From Hydnum rufescens UP504 (lineage: Eukaryota > Basidiomycota > Agaricomycetes > Cantharellales > Hydnaceae): a stretch of DNA of 48,637 nt. The translations under genes and the position numbers were made by a program. The notes beneath the pieces were generated by a model. That model did not search any database and had not been told where the DNA came from. It worked only from the letters and a program-made list of their open reading frames with translations. Shown one piece after another: positions 32,701 to 43,900 of the stretch; position 1 is the first letter of the stretch; every line of letters starts with the position of its first letter. The stretch lies in the NCBI GenBank assembly GCA_014904985.1, contig MU129039.1, positions 1-48,637 on the forward strand, written 5' to 3'.

Positions 32701-33496
32701 TATATACAGCAGTCACTTGTTTTAATACTCCATGACAGTTGCAAGAGCATTTGATAGGAGGAGGATCTGTACGAGACTGTCCTCGCTGCGACAGGCGTAT
32801 GTACGCCATGTATGGACGAACCAACGCTGGTATAACATCACGATCCCACCGCCGCGCAGCAGCACTGCGCCGACGTGCATGGCGGGACAGCTTGTTCTCA
32901 ACTGAGAAGTTATCCAAACGTGTCGCATAGTTAGGATAATGTACGACAAAGCGCTGCTCAGTTGCCATCGGCGAAGGCGCTCCGGATGGTTCATCGCCAC
33001 CCGATCCCAATTCATCTTCAAATCCATCAGAAGAAAATAGAGATGGACGGGTACCATGGGAAGGTTGTGAAGGTTCGGAAATCCGGACTTTCCGATGGTA
33101 GCGTGGCTTGGTGATGCTTGCTCGTGGTGCTGCCAGCTGATTTACCGGTACAGTAGCTATGAAGGTGCCAGTTCCACCATGGAATTTCCAAGCTGTCGCT
33201 GCACTTGTAATGGGTTTCGTGCTGGCTTGAGAGAGCATTGCGGTTGGAAGTTGACTGGGGTTGGCAGTGTTGACGGCGGTCATCGGTTTCTTCGAAACCT
33301 TACGACTACTAGTCTCCTTGGCAATCACAGCCTGGAAGGTTTTCAGGCCCTTCTCGAGCATACTGGAGTATGTGTCGGAAGGGGCTGACGAAGAGGGATG
33401 AGGATTTGATGCACTGGGGCTTCGTCTACGCTTCCGTGAGCCTCGGAAGTCATTTTGTCGTCCACCTGGAGCATCGCCCGTACGCTTGGGGGACAT
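29716..33496 (-). pseudogene. KDZ-family transposase with CxC1-type cysteine cluster, decayed
   Basis: On the minus strand from ATG 33496: disordered Ser/Pro-rich N-terminus; RRWDRDVIPALVRPY; cysteine cluster KCSCNC..ICPCAPAPLQL (CxC1 type); APNETAWSDAL; PSDYLRSCCPLCFGG; FLCLDACF (first acidic site of the KDZ core); CRHD..VIVWSNM; CQIH..STLKW; YHPQ..GLTDREGCERLW; and PPWL-x-DEDVRNGI near the C-terminus, ending at 29716. Introns at 32641-32694, 31921-31993 and 30039-30100 fit. The frame is broken by TGA at 32281, 31815, 31511, 31373, 31002 and 30552 and by frameshifts near 32500 and 31555. In CRHD(R) and CQIH(R) the TGA sits on the arginine that is conserved in the family. A short deletion removes the usual VFHAYGH segment near 31330. 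KDZ proteins mobilise their own DNA elements; this copy cannot make an intact protein. Confidence 0.85.
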
Positions 33497-33539
33497 AGGC
33501 GAGATCGCTTAATTATGGGATTGCAGACTAGGAAGAATG

Positions 33540-33993
33540 CTCGTCCACAAAGTTTGCAATAGAGGTGAGATATTTGGGAAATCGAGAGGTGAGGACACGA
33601 AAAGTGGAAAACGCGAGGCAGAAACACAAGAGGTGGGAACACGAGAGATGGGAACACTGTAGAAGGGCTTTAGATGTCGAGCTCGAATGTTGAAGAACCA
33701 AATGCACCTGATATGTGGAAGTCAGTGTCAAAGAGAAAGCCAGGATGCAACAGGAAATCGCAAGAATTGCGATAGAGGCAAGATATTTGGGAAATTGAGA
33801 GGTGAGGACATGAAAAGCGGAAAACACAAGGTGGAAACACAAGAGGTGGGAACACGAGAGACGGGAACATGAGAGACGGGAACACTGTGGAAGGGCTTTA
33901 GATGTCGAGCTCGAATGTTGAAGAACCAAATGCACCTGATATGTGGAAGTCGGTGTCAAAGAGAAAGCCAGGATGCAACAGGAAATCGCAAGA
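33540..33993 (-). repeat. Tandem 214-bp repeat upstream of the KDZ gene, left arm
   Basis: Two units mirror those at 47470-47897 in the right arm. Each has the TTTCCTGTTGCATCCTGGCT / CCGACTTCCACATATCAGGT landmarks on the minus strand and ends near the KDZ start, so it may act as its promoter or leader. The left arm has lost CpGs relative to the right (AAATTGAGAGG versus AAATCGAGAGG). Confidence 0.7.
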
Positions 33994-34521
33994 AAGAGCA
34001 AGTCACTTGAACCTGGGGCCTACAGACAAACCGAATGTTGGCCCACAGACTCTGCGAAGAACTCGAATTGAGGAATGAAGCGCGTTGACGAGACACCGGC
34101 ACGTGTGGTAACAGGAATACAGACCGCTCAAATCTGGGGCACACAGACAGCAGAATGGATGCCCACAGATTTCACGAGGTGTTCAATAGCGTAGTGAGAT
34201 TTGCATCCGGATCATAACAGCGACCACTATCAGTGATATGATTCAAGTGCGGCTCCAGATCAGAAGCCTCGATATTCAGGAACCGATCCTTGTTGCCGCC
34301 AGCAAGCAGTAAGTCAAGACATCAGACGCAGTCAATCGACATTGTTGACATTGGAATGATCCATCCCGATAAGGAAATCTCCCGGAAAGATCCGGAAGCC
34401 CCTATGTCCGTCTAGCGCGTCAATGCTAATAGAGTGTAGTTGACCAAGACTCGTATATTCTAGTATATTAGATTGTGTATATATAGCGAGAAATATCTCG
34501 CGGAATACAAGTAGTTTCTAC

Positions 34522-35459
34522 CTAAAAGACTATAACTCTTAACAGGACGAACATGACAACGGGCTTGGAGGAGGAAAATTCCACAATTGACAAATACGCA
34601 GGCTTAGCCATGGCAATCATCAGTGATGGGAAGTGCAGGATGCCGAAACTTTGCAAATGAACCTCGAGAGGAAGTGGGCGGGCGCTGCATTGGGTTTGTC
34701 ATAAGGAATGGTAATAAATATCATGAGGATATATATTCGTGAGGCAAAGTTGAAAATCGTATGCGTACTTATGCCCATCCATTCATCTAAGTCGCGAGCG
34801 TTGGCCAAAGAAACGCCACACGCAACGATACGAGTCTTGATCTCGGTTTGCGCAGACACGTAGTGCGTCCGAGATAACAACTTCACATGTCGGCCCTATT
34901 TCCCCCCCCCAATGAGTTGCACTTCGTCTGCAATCAATAATCCAATGTTCTGAACATGCTTCCGCTGCTTCCACCGGCGGGAGAGAATATCCCACTTGAT
35001 AAACGAAGATGATCAGCATTCCATAACGAACCTCCGGAGGCACTAACGGGATGTACGAATACACGGGCACCTTTTTCCAATATGCGGAGATCTGCACTTG
35101 TCACGCCGGTTAGGCCGACTATTTCCTCCCTCCCTTGCAGGTTACCAAATTTTTCCTGCCATTCAGAGACTCGTTGGTCCACCACATCTTGATATGGCTC
35201 GATGCATACAGCACAAGGCGCATCAGACTTTGACCAGAGCCTCAGCAAAGAAATTCAGTGCATATGGTTTTGCCGATACCAGTAGGTGCACCGATGAAGA
35301 CGTTGGTCATCCGAGTTGTACAAGGCTTGGAAGACTTGAGTCTGTATCTTGTTGAATGGCTGTAATTTTCTGGAATACAATACTTCAAACTCTTTATTGT
35401 GCAATGCAGCAAGAGGCAAGAGGGAGTGGCTGAAGGGAGAGGAGAGGAGTTGTGGGTGG
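34522..35459 (-). pseudogene. Brr2/Slh1-like RNA helicase fragment, left arm
   Basis: Mirror of 46005-46942, read on the minus strand: [29 protein letters not shown], then [67 protein letters not shown] and MIAMAKPAYLSIVE. It covers the middle of one helicase cassette of a Ski2-like helicase (Brr2/Slh1/Mer3 group) and lacks both ends. It has the same frameshifts as the right-arm copy, so these predate the duplication. Confidence 0.8.
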
Positions 35460-35540
35460 GAATTTCTCGGGAGGGATCAAGTGCTTGAATGAGATTGGCA
35501 GCCGAGTCTCCTCGTGGAGCCAACGGTTCGAAACTTAAGC

Positions 35541-35678
35541 GCCGATTCAGCTGCACCAGAAACGTTTCTAGGCAATGCGTTTCTCAATATAAAAGTAGTG
35601 AAACGATTAGAAATGTTTCCCCATTTTTATATTGAGAAATGCATTTCGCAGAAATATTTCTCATGCAGCCAAAGTGGC
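35541..35678. repeat. MITE-like hairpin of 138 bp, left arm
   Basis: Imperfect inverted repeat: GCCGATTCAGCTGCACCAGA..TTTCTCAATATAAAAGTAG pairs with ATTTTTATATTGAGAAATGC..GCAGCCAAAGTGGC. Same element at 45784-45921. The ends TTCAGCTGCA / TGCAGCC.. are the likely terminal inverted repeats. Confidence 0.65.
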
Positions 35679-36827
35679 CCTAATGGCATGAAGTACGGTT
35701 CGATCAAAAATCATGTGACAATTTTTTTAAGTTCGCGGGCCTTTGTGACGCGTGAAAACCCAAGTTCGTACACCATAGGACCGAAAAAAAAGCAAAATTA
35801 CCCCTTTGGGGTGTGACACCCACATTTCTTAGTTCAGCAACCTTTCTGTGACGCGTGACAAAGCGGTTTAGGGGGTGTGACGCGTGACTCGAAGGTACAG
35901 GAATAAACGAACGAATGAGAATGGGGAAACTGTCATACAGTAGTTTTCAAGAAGAAATGAGGGAGGGGGTGGGCATTTCTCGCTGATCCAACTATAGAGA
36001 TGTATTCAGAGACCCGTCAGATGCAGTAATAGAGAACTGGATTTATTGCTGACAGAGAATATGGCCATGCGCAGAAGCTAAGTAGTGGCTGTCACTTTGC
36101 TAGTGAAGTTAGCACAAATGTCACATCACAAAAATATCCCTTTGCTAGACTTTGTGCGCATACAGTAGTTAGGTGGGATGGGCTCGTACATCAGGACAGT
36201 GAAAGTAACAGTATGTTCATCTTCTGAAAATCACTGCTGCAGAATGAATTGATGACGGAGCAGAAGGATCTCGCTGTCCATATCTTCAACCATAATCCAA
36301 AAAAATTCTGAGCTGCCATGAATCTCTTGTTCCCATTAAAAGTCAGGGGTGATAGTCAGATCGATACGCAGTAAAGATCTCAGTGACGGGTTGAACATGG
36401 GCTTGAAGACTTTGAGACAGACGTCACAATCCACAGAATTGCAGAAAAAATAACGATGTCTTGAGCTTTGGAATGATGCACCAAACGATGCACAAGTTTT
36501 CCTGTAGTTTGAATCCCTATTAGCTCACCGATTTCTGGGGGTTGCTGGGTATGGTACGAGATCACAAGGTCCCTCAGCAAGTGGCATTCCCGCACTGCGG
36601 GAGCTCAAGCATACAATCCGGATTTTTCCGGCAGTCATTCGCATGCACATGGTATCTGGATTGGTCGAAGTGCAACTTCCTCCATCTTGAAACCTGCAAT
36701 CAGGGATCAACCTCTCCACCCCCTTCCCCCATCTTACTTGTGTGCTTTTGAGCAGCACATCTGTCTGTTCTGAGTTGTAGGAGTCTGTTTGGGTTACAGT
36801 ACTACCCCGCATGCACCTCCTCACAAA
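35679..36827. other. Intergenic region between helicase fragment and gene 36828, with three TGACGCGTGA motifs
   Basis: TGACGCGTGA occurs at 35746, 35849 and 35878, and its complement at the matching right-arm sites. The ACGCGT core resembles the fungal MCB cell-cycle element, but any function here is a guess. No gene seen in the rest. Confidence 0.45.
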
Positions 36828-39800
36828 ATGAAGTCCAAGATCAAGAAGTCGACTGCGTCGAATGGATAGCTCAATTCCCTCGACTGTGGGAGCATCGTCC
36901 TCTTCCATTGTCCCTTCTGCTTCCTCATCTAGGGGGACGAAGAAGAAGTTCCTGAGCTTCAAAAAGAAGTCTGACGTTTCTCTGCCAGCACCTCCTCCCA
37001 ACCCCATCGAGCTCAATGATGATGGCCAACCCTTGCAGTGGCAATTTGGTGAATCCCTTGGTCCTGCCCTGCCACTTAGTTCAGCTAACGTGCTGAAGGC
37101 ATTTTCATCCATGGGCAAACAATACTATCATCATTTCAAGGAAGTTCAGTCTTGTAAGTTTCTTCCTTTCATGGCAAGAATTTGTTTCAAGGACTAATAG
37201 TGACATTATCTCCAGCTCTCAGAGGCGATCACCCCAGCTCTTCCAAGCACTTCATTTGCATTCAGGACTGGGTGCTCGAGTACAACAACACTGTCCACGA
37301 TTCAGATCTGTCTGCTCAATTGACATCCTTATTGGCGTCTGACCCAGGCCCCATGAACATGGATGATCTCTCTGGCCTTTTGTTTCCTGGCCTCCCAGAG
37401 TTTAATCCAAAATACCAGGAGTCGCTGTATCGATGTTGGGACTTGGACGTATTCAACACTATCTGACTCACTAGGTCATGGTTGCCATCACGTTCTCCCA
37501 CTTGGTCATACAGCAACATTCTGTGCATGCGACGCATGTACAATCACGCCTTCGCCACATTTTCCCTATCTCCTTGAACATCAATATCCAGCATGTCAGC
37601 CCATGAAAAAGAGCACGTACCACTTGGATTGGTATTTCGAACAATGTATGGTTACAGAACATCCGGAACCTCATCGTCGACACATTCAGAGTTACATCAG
37701 CTGTGGTTTGGAGCCGCAGAATTTTTCAATTTATCGACTCGAATGATATTCTGACCTCATCATCAATCTGTGGTGCCTCCGACGTCATCGACTCCTTTGA
37801 TCCAGAGCAGACGTGATGGTGCTCTCCCCACCCCGTCCAGTTTCTCAAAATTCCACATGCTGCTCGAGATTATAAAACTCAAAGATGCAGAGGCCCAGTT
37901 ACGTGCTGTTAGTCGACTTCTGATGCATCGGACCATCGACCACATTGCTCTCATCGCTGGTCTGGAGCTCCCACGATTTGGAGTCGATCATGCTCTCGTG
38001 GGAGCTTTCTTTTCTATGGCTGAGGTCGACTTTCCTTTCGAGGAATTAGAACGCCATGGTGTCCCCCTCCAAGGCATTCGAATCTTGGACGGGAAAGACG
38101 TTTGTCCTCTTAATCCTTGTCTACCCGTTACGGCCCTGGAATATCAGGCGATTGTTAAAGAGATTACCTGAACATGATACCGGCGATGCTCATGGCGAAT
38201 TTTTGGAAATCTGGAGGATGCAGCCTGTGGCTGAGGTTAAACGTCCATCACCCTGGATCATCAAGTTCCTGATTGGGCAGGGGGACAAATCCCAGCAATC
38301 CAGGGCCCTCTATAATGATCTGTTTGAGTCCTGTCTTCGAGATGTGGACAGTCATATGGCTGGAGCACTCGCCCGTGTCTTGGGTCTGGTACCATTACGC
38401 TTTGCGAACACAGTACCTCTCCCACGTGCTGCCTCGCTGTCCCCGCCACGAGATCCCATGCCACAACCAACTCTACCCACTGGCTCAGATGGACTTGAAT
38501 TTGGTTGATGCCATCATGCCTGACTTTAACGCTGACCCTTCCTCATCTGATGAAGAAGGGTCTATTCGATGACTGGAATCCAAGGTTGCAGAGGAGGAAG
38601 GCCCATACTGTGGCGGCAGCACAGGCAGACCCCCTTTGGGATGCTGTGCAGAAGGACCTTCCTGTTGCGGCACGGGACCGGGCTTCAGCTGAGTACGGTC
38701 GCATTGTCCCCATGATCCAAGTTGCCCAGAACAAGTGTAGGGTATGGCGCACACCCCTGGAGGAGTATCTCCTTGCAGAGTGGACTGAATGGCACCAGCG
38801 TGCACCACCCACTCCATGCATTGAGCTTCCACAACCTGAAGACAGTTGTGTGGCCTCGTCCTCGCGTGTCACTGTGGGACCATCATATACACAGCAGCGT
38901 TCAACTCGGTCCCGTTCTCCTACTGTGGTTGGTCAGCGTGGTCGTGGTCGTTATGATCGGCCTCGTTCGCATTCTCCTCGCCGTTTCCGCCCTCGATTCG
39001 CGTTTCTCCTCGCCATTTCTGCCCTGTCCACGTTCATCTCCCCGCTTCCGCCGCGTTCGCGCTCGCTCCGTCGTCGTCGCTCCCTTCCCATGATCGTCGT
39101 CGCTCCCCTTCCCATGATCGTCGTCGCCTCCTTCCCTGCGATCGTCGCCAGCCTCTTTCCGTGATCGTCACCCTCCCTCTTCCAGCCATCGCCATTCTTG
39201 CTCTCCTGGAAGCGATCTTGCTGGCTCTCGTGGTCATCCTGTTTCTCGAATGCCAGAGCCTTCTGGCTCTTGGCATGCCCAGCGTTCGCGGAGTGCTTCT
39301 CATGGTCCAACCAAGGTTGTTGATTCATTCGAGGCGCCCAAACACCTCCAGGCCGCCTTCCGCCCTCCTGTCATTCCTGGTGATTCATTCGAGGCACTCC
39401 AACCGCCTCCAGATCGCCCTTCCGCCCCTCCTGTCGTTCCTAGTGATTCATTCGAGGCGCCCCAAACGCCTCCTGGTGCCCTTCCGCCCTTTCTACCTTT
39501 CCTGGAGGTGCTATTCCAGAGACCGCTGATCCAGCTGCCACCAATCCAGCTGCCGCTGATCCGGCTGCTGCCAATCCAGCTGCTGCCAATCCAGCTGTTG
39601 CCGATCCAGCTGTTGCCGATCCAGCTGCTGCCAATCCAGCTGCTGCCAGATCCAGCTGCTAGCCGATCCAGCTGCTGCCGATCCAGCTGCTGCCATTCAG
39701 CTGCCTGCCGATCCAGCCACCACCGAACCAATTGCCACCAACTTAGCTGTTGTCAATCCAGTTGGCGTTGATCCAGCTGTCATTGATCCAGCTGTCGTTG

Positions 39801-40550
39801 ATCAAGCTGTCGTTGATCAAGCTGTCATTGATCCAGTTGTCCTCTGGCCACCTGGTTTCGCATTGAATTATCAGGTGTGACTGAAGATGTGGACATTCCG
39901 CGGCTGTTCGAGCTGTTCCAGGCAACTGGCCTGATAGGAGTTCGGGTGCGGAAGAACAAGATGGCAAAAGGTGCTGCTTGTAACAAGAAGAAGGTTCTTC
40001 TTTCTTTCAAATCTGAGCAGAGACGCGAATGCTGTGCTCAGCCTTCTTTGCAACTCGCCTGAGCACAGGCCGTGGCCTTCAACGAAGCGAACACAGTCCA
40101 TGTAGACCGCCAGGAAGCGCTGGATTCGTTTCGTTATGTGCTGTGTCCAGAGTACGTGCAGATGTGCTACTTGCACCAGCAATCCCCTGTGGACCTCGCG
40201 GAAATGATGGAGAATGCACCTCCATACAGGGACCTTGGAGATTTGCGGTGGTTCCATCCGTTCCCCTGCCGGTTGCAGCGGACCAGCGTAAAAACGTTCC
40301 TTCGATACTCTCTGCTGGAATTGAATCGGTACCCTCCTATTGCTGTAGAGGGCTTTACTCTTGGTGCACCACAAATCATGGATGAATCGAATTCACCACA
40401 GCATGGCTAGTGCGCACCCTTGATGAGGAATACACCACTACGCGACGTCGGTTGGCGCAATTTGTGCGTGCTCATGCTATTCGTGACGATCGGAGCACTA
40501 CACCATTCTGGGTGCCACTCTACGCACAAATGGTCCATACGGATGATCTG
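36828..40550 (+). pseudogene. Left-arm copy of the large 1280-aa gene, frameshifted and 3'-truncated
   Basis: Starts at ATG 36828 with the same intron (37154-37215) as the right-arm gene at 40736-44640. It is broken by single-base indels (for example near 36859, 37632, 38561 and 38470) and by a CGA to TGA change at 37464, where the right arm still reads CGA in ..FNTI-R-LT... The last 60 or so codons are missing because the palindrome arm ends at 40551. Domain order is as in the intact copy. Confidence 0.85.
39530..39845 (+). repeat. 15-bp coding minisatellite (Pro-Ala-Ala-Ala-Asp), left arm
   Basis: Repeats of GATCCAGCTGCTGCC and variants, the counterpart of 41640-41960. Copy number and indels differ slightly between arms, so minisatellite length has changed since duplication. 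Confidence 0.75.
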
Positions 40551-40551
40551 G

Positions 40552-40927
40552 TTCGCTGATGAAACCTTAAGGAACTTGCCGGCCCACTTACGACAGTAAC
40601 TTATAAGGTATGCAATTACAATTCTATTAGTCGAACATCTGTACATACACATATATGAAGAGGAAAATTTAAAAAAAAAAGAGGATAAAGAGGTGGGGAG
40701 GCGGAGAGGCAAAGAGGTAAAGAGAGGCAAAGCTATCATCTCGCCCCACTGAATATAGCCTCGTCCGTCCTCAAAAAAAGAAATGGGGCGGGGGAAGAAC
40801 GGTCCCAATCGATGTACCATAGTCCAGACTCAAGGTACCCAAACGATTCCATATGGCGGGGGCGGGAAGGGCGGGAATACTGCACGTCGGGATCGAGCAT
40901 TGCGCTTTGGCCAATCACACGAACCAG
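40552..40927. other. Spacer at the centre of the giant inverted repeat
   Basis: 376 nt not repeated between arms. Its right part (40736-40927) encodes the C-terminus of the right-arm gene. Its left part holds an A-run and AGAGG(C/T)AAAG purine repeats (40665-40730) with nothing recognised. The left arm therefore ends inside the gene, marking the inversion breakpoint. Confidence 0.75.
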
Positions 40928-43900
40928 ATCATCGTATGGACCATTTGTGCGGTAGAGTGGCACCCAGAATGGTGTAGTGCTCCGATCGTCACGAATAGCA
41001 TGAGCACGCACAAATTGCGCCAACCGACGTCGCGTAGCGGTGTATTCCTCATCAAGGGTGCGCACTAGCCATGCTGTGGTGAATTCGATTCGATCCATGA
41101 TTTGTGGTGCACCAAGAGTAAAGCCCTCTACAGCAATAGGAGGGTACCGATTCAATTCCAGCAGAGAGTATCGAAGGAACGTTTTTACGCTGGTCGCTGC
41201 AACCGGCAGGGGGAACGGATGGAACCGCCGCAAATCTCCAAGGTCCCTGTATGGAGGTGCATTCTCCATCATTTCCGCGAGGTCCACAGGGGATTGCTGG
41301 TGCAAGTAGCACATCTGCACGTACTCTGGACACAGCACATAACGAAACGAATCCAGCGCTTCCTGGCGGTCTACATGGACTGTGTTCGCTTCGTTGAAGG
41401 GCCACGGCCTGTGCTCAGGCGAGTTGCGAAGAAGGCTGAGCACAGCATCGCGTCTCTGCTCAGATTTGAAAGAAAGAAGAACCTTCTTCTTGTTACGAGC
41501 AGCACCTTTTGCCATCTTGTTCTTCCGCACCCGAACTCCTATCAGGCCAGTTGCCTGGAACAGCTCGAACAGCCGCGGAATGTCCACATCTTCAGTCACA
41601 CCTGATAATTCAATGCGAAACCAGGTGGCCAGAGGGACAACTGGATCAACGACAGCTTGATCAACGACAGCTTGATCAACGACAGCTGGATCAATGACAG
41701 CTGGATCAACGCCAACTGGATTGACAACAGCTAAGTCGGTGGCAATTGGTTCGGTGGTGGCTGGATCGGCGGCAGCTGAATCGGCAGCAGCTGGATCGGC
41801 AGCAGCTGGATCGGTAGCAGCTGGATCGGCAGCAGCTGGATCGGCAGCAGCTGGATCGGCAACAGCTGGATCGGCAACAGCTGGATTGGCAGCAGCTGGA
41901 TTGGCAGCAGCCGGATCGGCGGCAGCTGGATTGGTGGCAGCTGGATCAGCGGTCTCTGGAATAGCACCTCCAGGAAAGGTAGAAAGGGCGGAAGGGCGAC
42001 CAGGAGGCGTTTGGGGCGCCTCGAATGAATCACTAGGAACGACAGGAGGGGCGGAAGGGCGATCTGGAGGCGGTTGGAGTGCCTCGAATGAATCACCAGG
42101 AATGACAGGAGGGGCGGAAGGGCGGCCTGGAGGTGTTTGGGGCGCCTCGAATGAATCAACAACCTTGGTTGGACCATGAGAAGCACTCCGCGAACGCTGG
42201 GCATGCCAAGAGCCAGAAGGCTCTGGCATTCGAGAAACAGGACGACCACGAGAGCCAGCAAGATCGCTTCCAGGAGAGCAAGAATGGCGACGGCTGGAAG
42301 AGGGAGGGTGACGATCACGGGAAAGAGGCCGGCGACGATCGCGGGAAGGAGGGCGACGACGATCATGGGAAGGGGAGCGACGACGATCATGGGAAGGGGA
42401 GCGACGACGACGGAGCGAGCGCGAACGGCGGCGGAAGCGGGGAGATGAACGTGGACGAGGGCGGAAATGGCGAGGAGAACGCGAACGAGGGCGGAAACGG
42501 CGAGGAGAACGCGAACGAGGCCGATCATAACGACCACGACCACGCTGACCAACCACAGTAGGAGAACGGGACCGAGTTGAACGCTGCTGTGTATATGATG
42601 GTCCCACAGTGACACGCGAGGACGAGGCCACACAACTGTCTTCAGGTTGTGGAAGCTCAATGCACGGAGTGGGTGGTGCACGCCGGTGCCATTCAGTCCA
42701 CTCCGCAAGGAGATACTCCTCCAGGGGTGTGCGCCATACCCTACTCTTGTTCTGGGCAACTTGGATCATGGGGACAATGCGACCGTACTCAGCTGAAGCC
42801 CGGTCCCGCGCCGCAACAGGAAGGTCCTTCTGCACAGCATCCCAAAGGGGGTCTGCCTGTGCTGCCGCCGCAATACGGGCCTTCCTCCTCTGCAACCTTG
42901 GATTCCAGTCATCGATAGACCCTTCTTCATCAGATGAGGAAGGGTCGGCGTTAAAGTCAGGCATGACGGCATCAACCAAATTCAAGTCCATCGAGCCAGT
43001 GGGTAGAGTTGGTTGTGGCGTGGGATCTCGTGGCGGGGACAGCGAGGCAGCACGTGGGAGAGGTACTGTGTCGCGAAGCGTAATGGTACCAGGACCCAAG
43101 ACACGGGCGAGTGCTCCAGCCATATGACTGTCCACATCTCGAAGACAGGACTCAAACAGATCATTATAGAGGGCCCTGGATTGCTGGGATTCGTCCCCCC
43201 GCCCAATCGGGAACTTGATGATCCAGGGTGATGGACGTTTAACCTCAGCCACAGGCCGCATCCTCCAGATTTCCAAAAATTCGCCACGAGCATCGCCGGT
43301 ATCATGTTCGGTAATCTCTTTAACAATCGCCTGATATTCCAGGGCCGTAGCGGGTGGACAAGGATTAAGAGGACGAACGTCTTTCCCGTCCAAGATTCGA
43401 ATGCCTTGGAGGGGGACACCATGGCGTTCTAATTCCTCGAAAGGAAAGTCGACCTCAGCCATAGAAAAGAAAGCTCCCACAAGAGCATGATCGACTCCAA
43501 ATCGTGGGAGCTCCAGACCAGCAACGAGAGCAATGTGGTCGATGGTCCGATGCATCAGAAGTCGACTAACAGCACGTAACTGGGCCTCTGCATCTTCGAG
43601 TTTTATAATCTCGAGCGGCATGTGGAATTTTGAGAAACTGGACGGGGTGGGGAGAGCACCATCACGTCCGCTCTGGATCAAAGAGTCGATGACGTCGGAG
43701 GCGCCACAGATTGATGATGAGGTCGGAATATCGTCGAGTCGTAAATTGAAAAATTCTGCGGCTCCAAACCACAGCTGATGTAACTCGAATGCGTCGACGA
43801 TGAGGTTCCGGATGTTCCGTAACCATACATTGTCGAAATACCAATCCAAGTGGTACGTGCTCTTTTTCATGGGCTGACGTGCTGGATATTGATGTTCAAG

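Larger units (their letters stand above)
32813..40551 (+). repeat. Giant inverted repeat, left arm (about 7.7 kb)
   Basis: Reverse complement of 40928-48637 along its whole length; paired positions sum to about 81450-81480. It contains the KDZ 5' part, the 214-bp tandem repeat, the helicase fragment, the 138-bp hairpin and gene 36828-40550. It differs from the right arm by CpG to TpG/CpA changes and scattered single-base indels. Confidence 0.9.

Noticed and set aside
40552..40927. Hairpin telomere or replication terminus at the palindrome centre
   Set aside because: No telomere-like repeats; the spacer encodes the end of the right-arm gene, so it is an ordinary inversion breakpoint.
41694..42561. 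Plus-strand Ala/Gly/Ser and Asp/Gly/Asn-rich frames
   Set aside because: Antisense shadows of the minisatellite and RS-rich region of the intact minus-strand gene.
41731..42759. 342-codon frame overlapping the large minus-strand gene
   Set aside because: Same strand but another frame of the repeat-rich RS/Pro-Ala part; low-complexity and without independent support.
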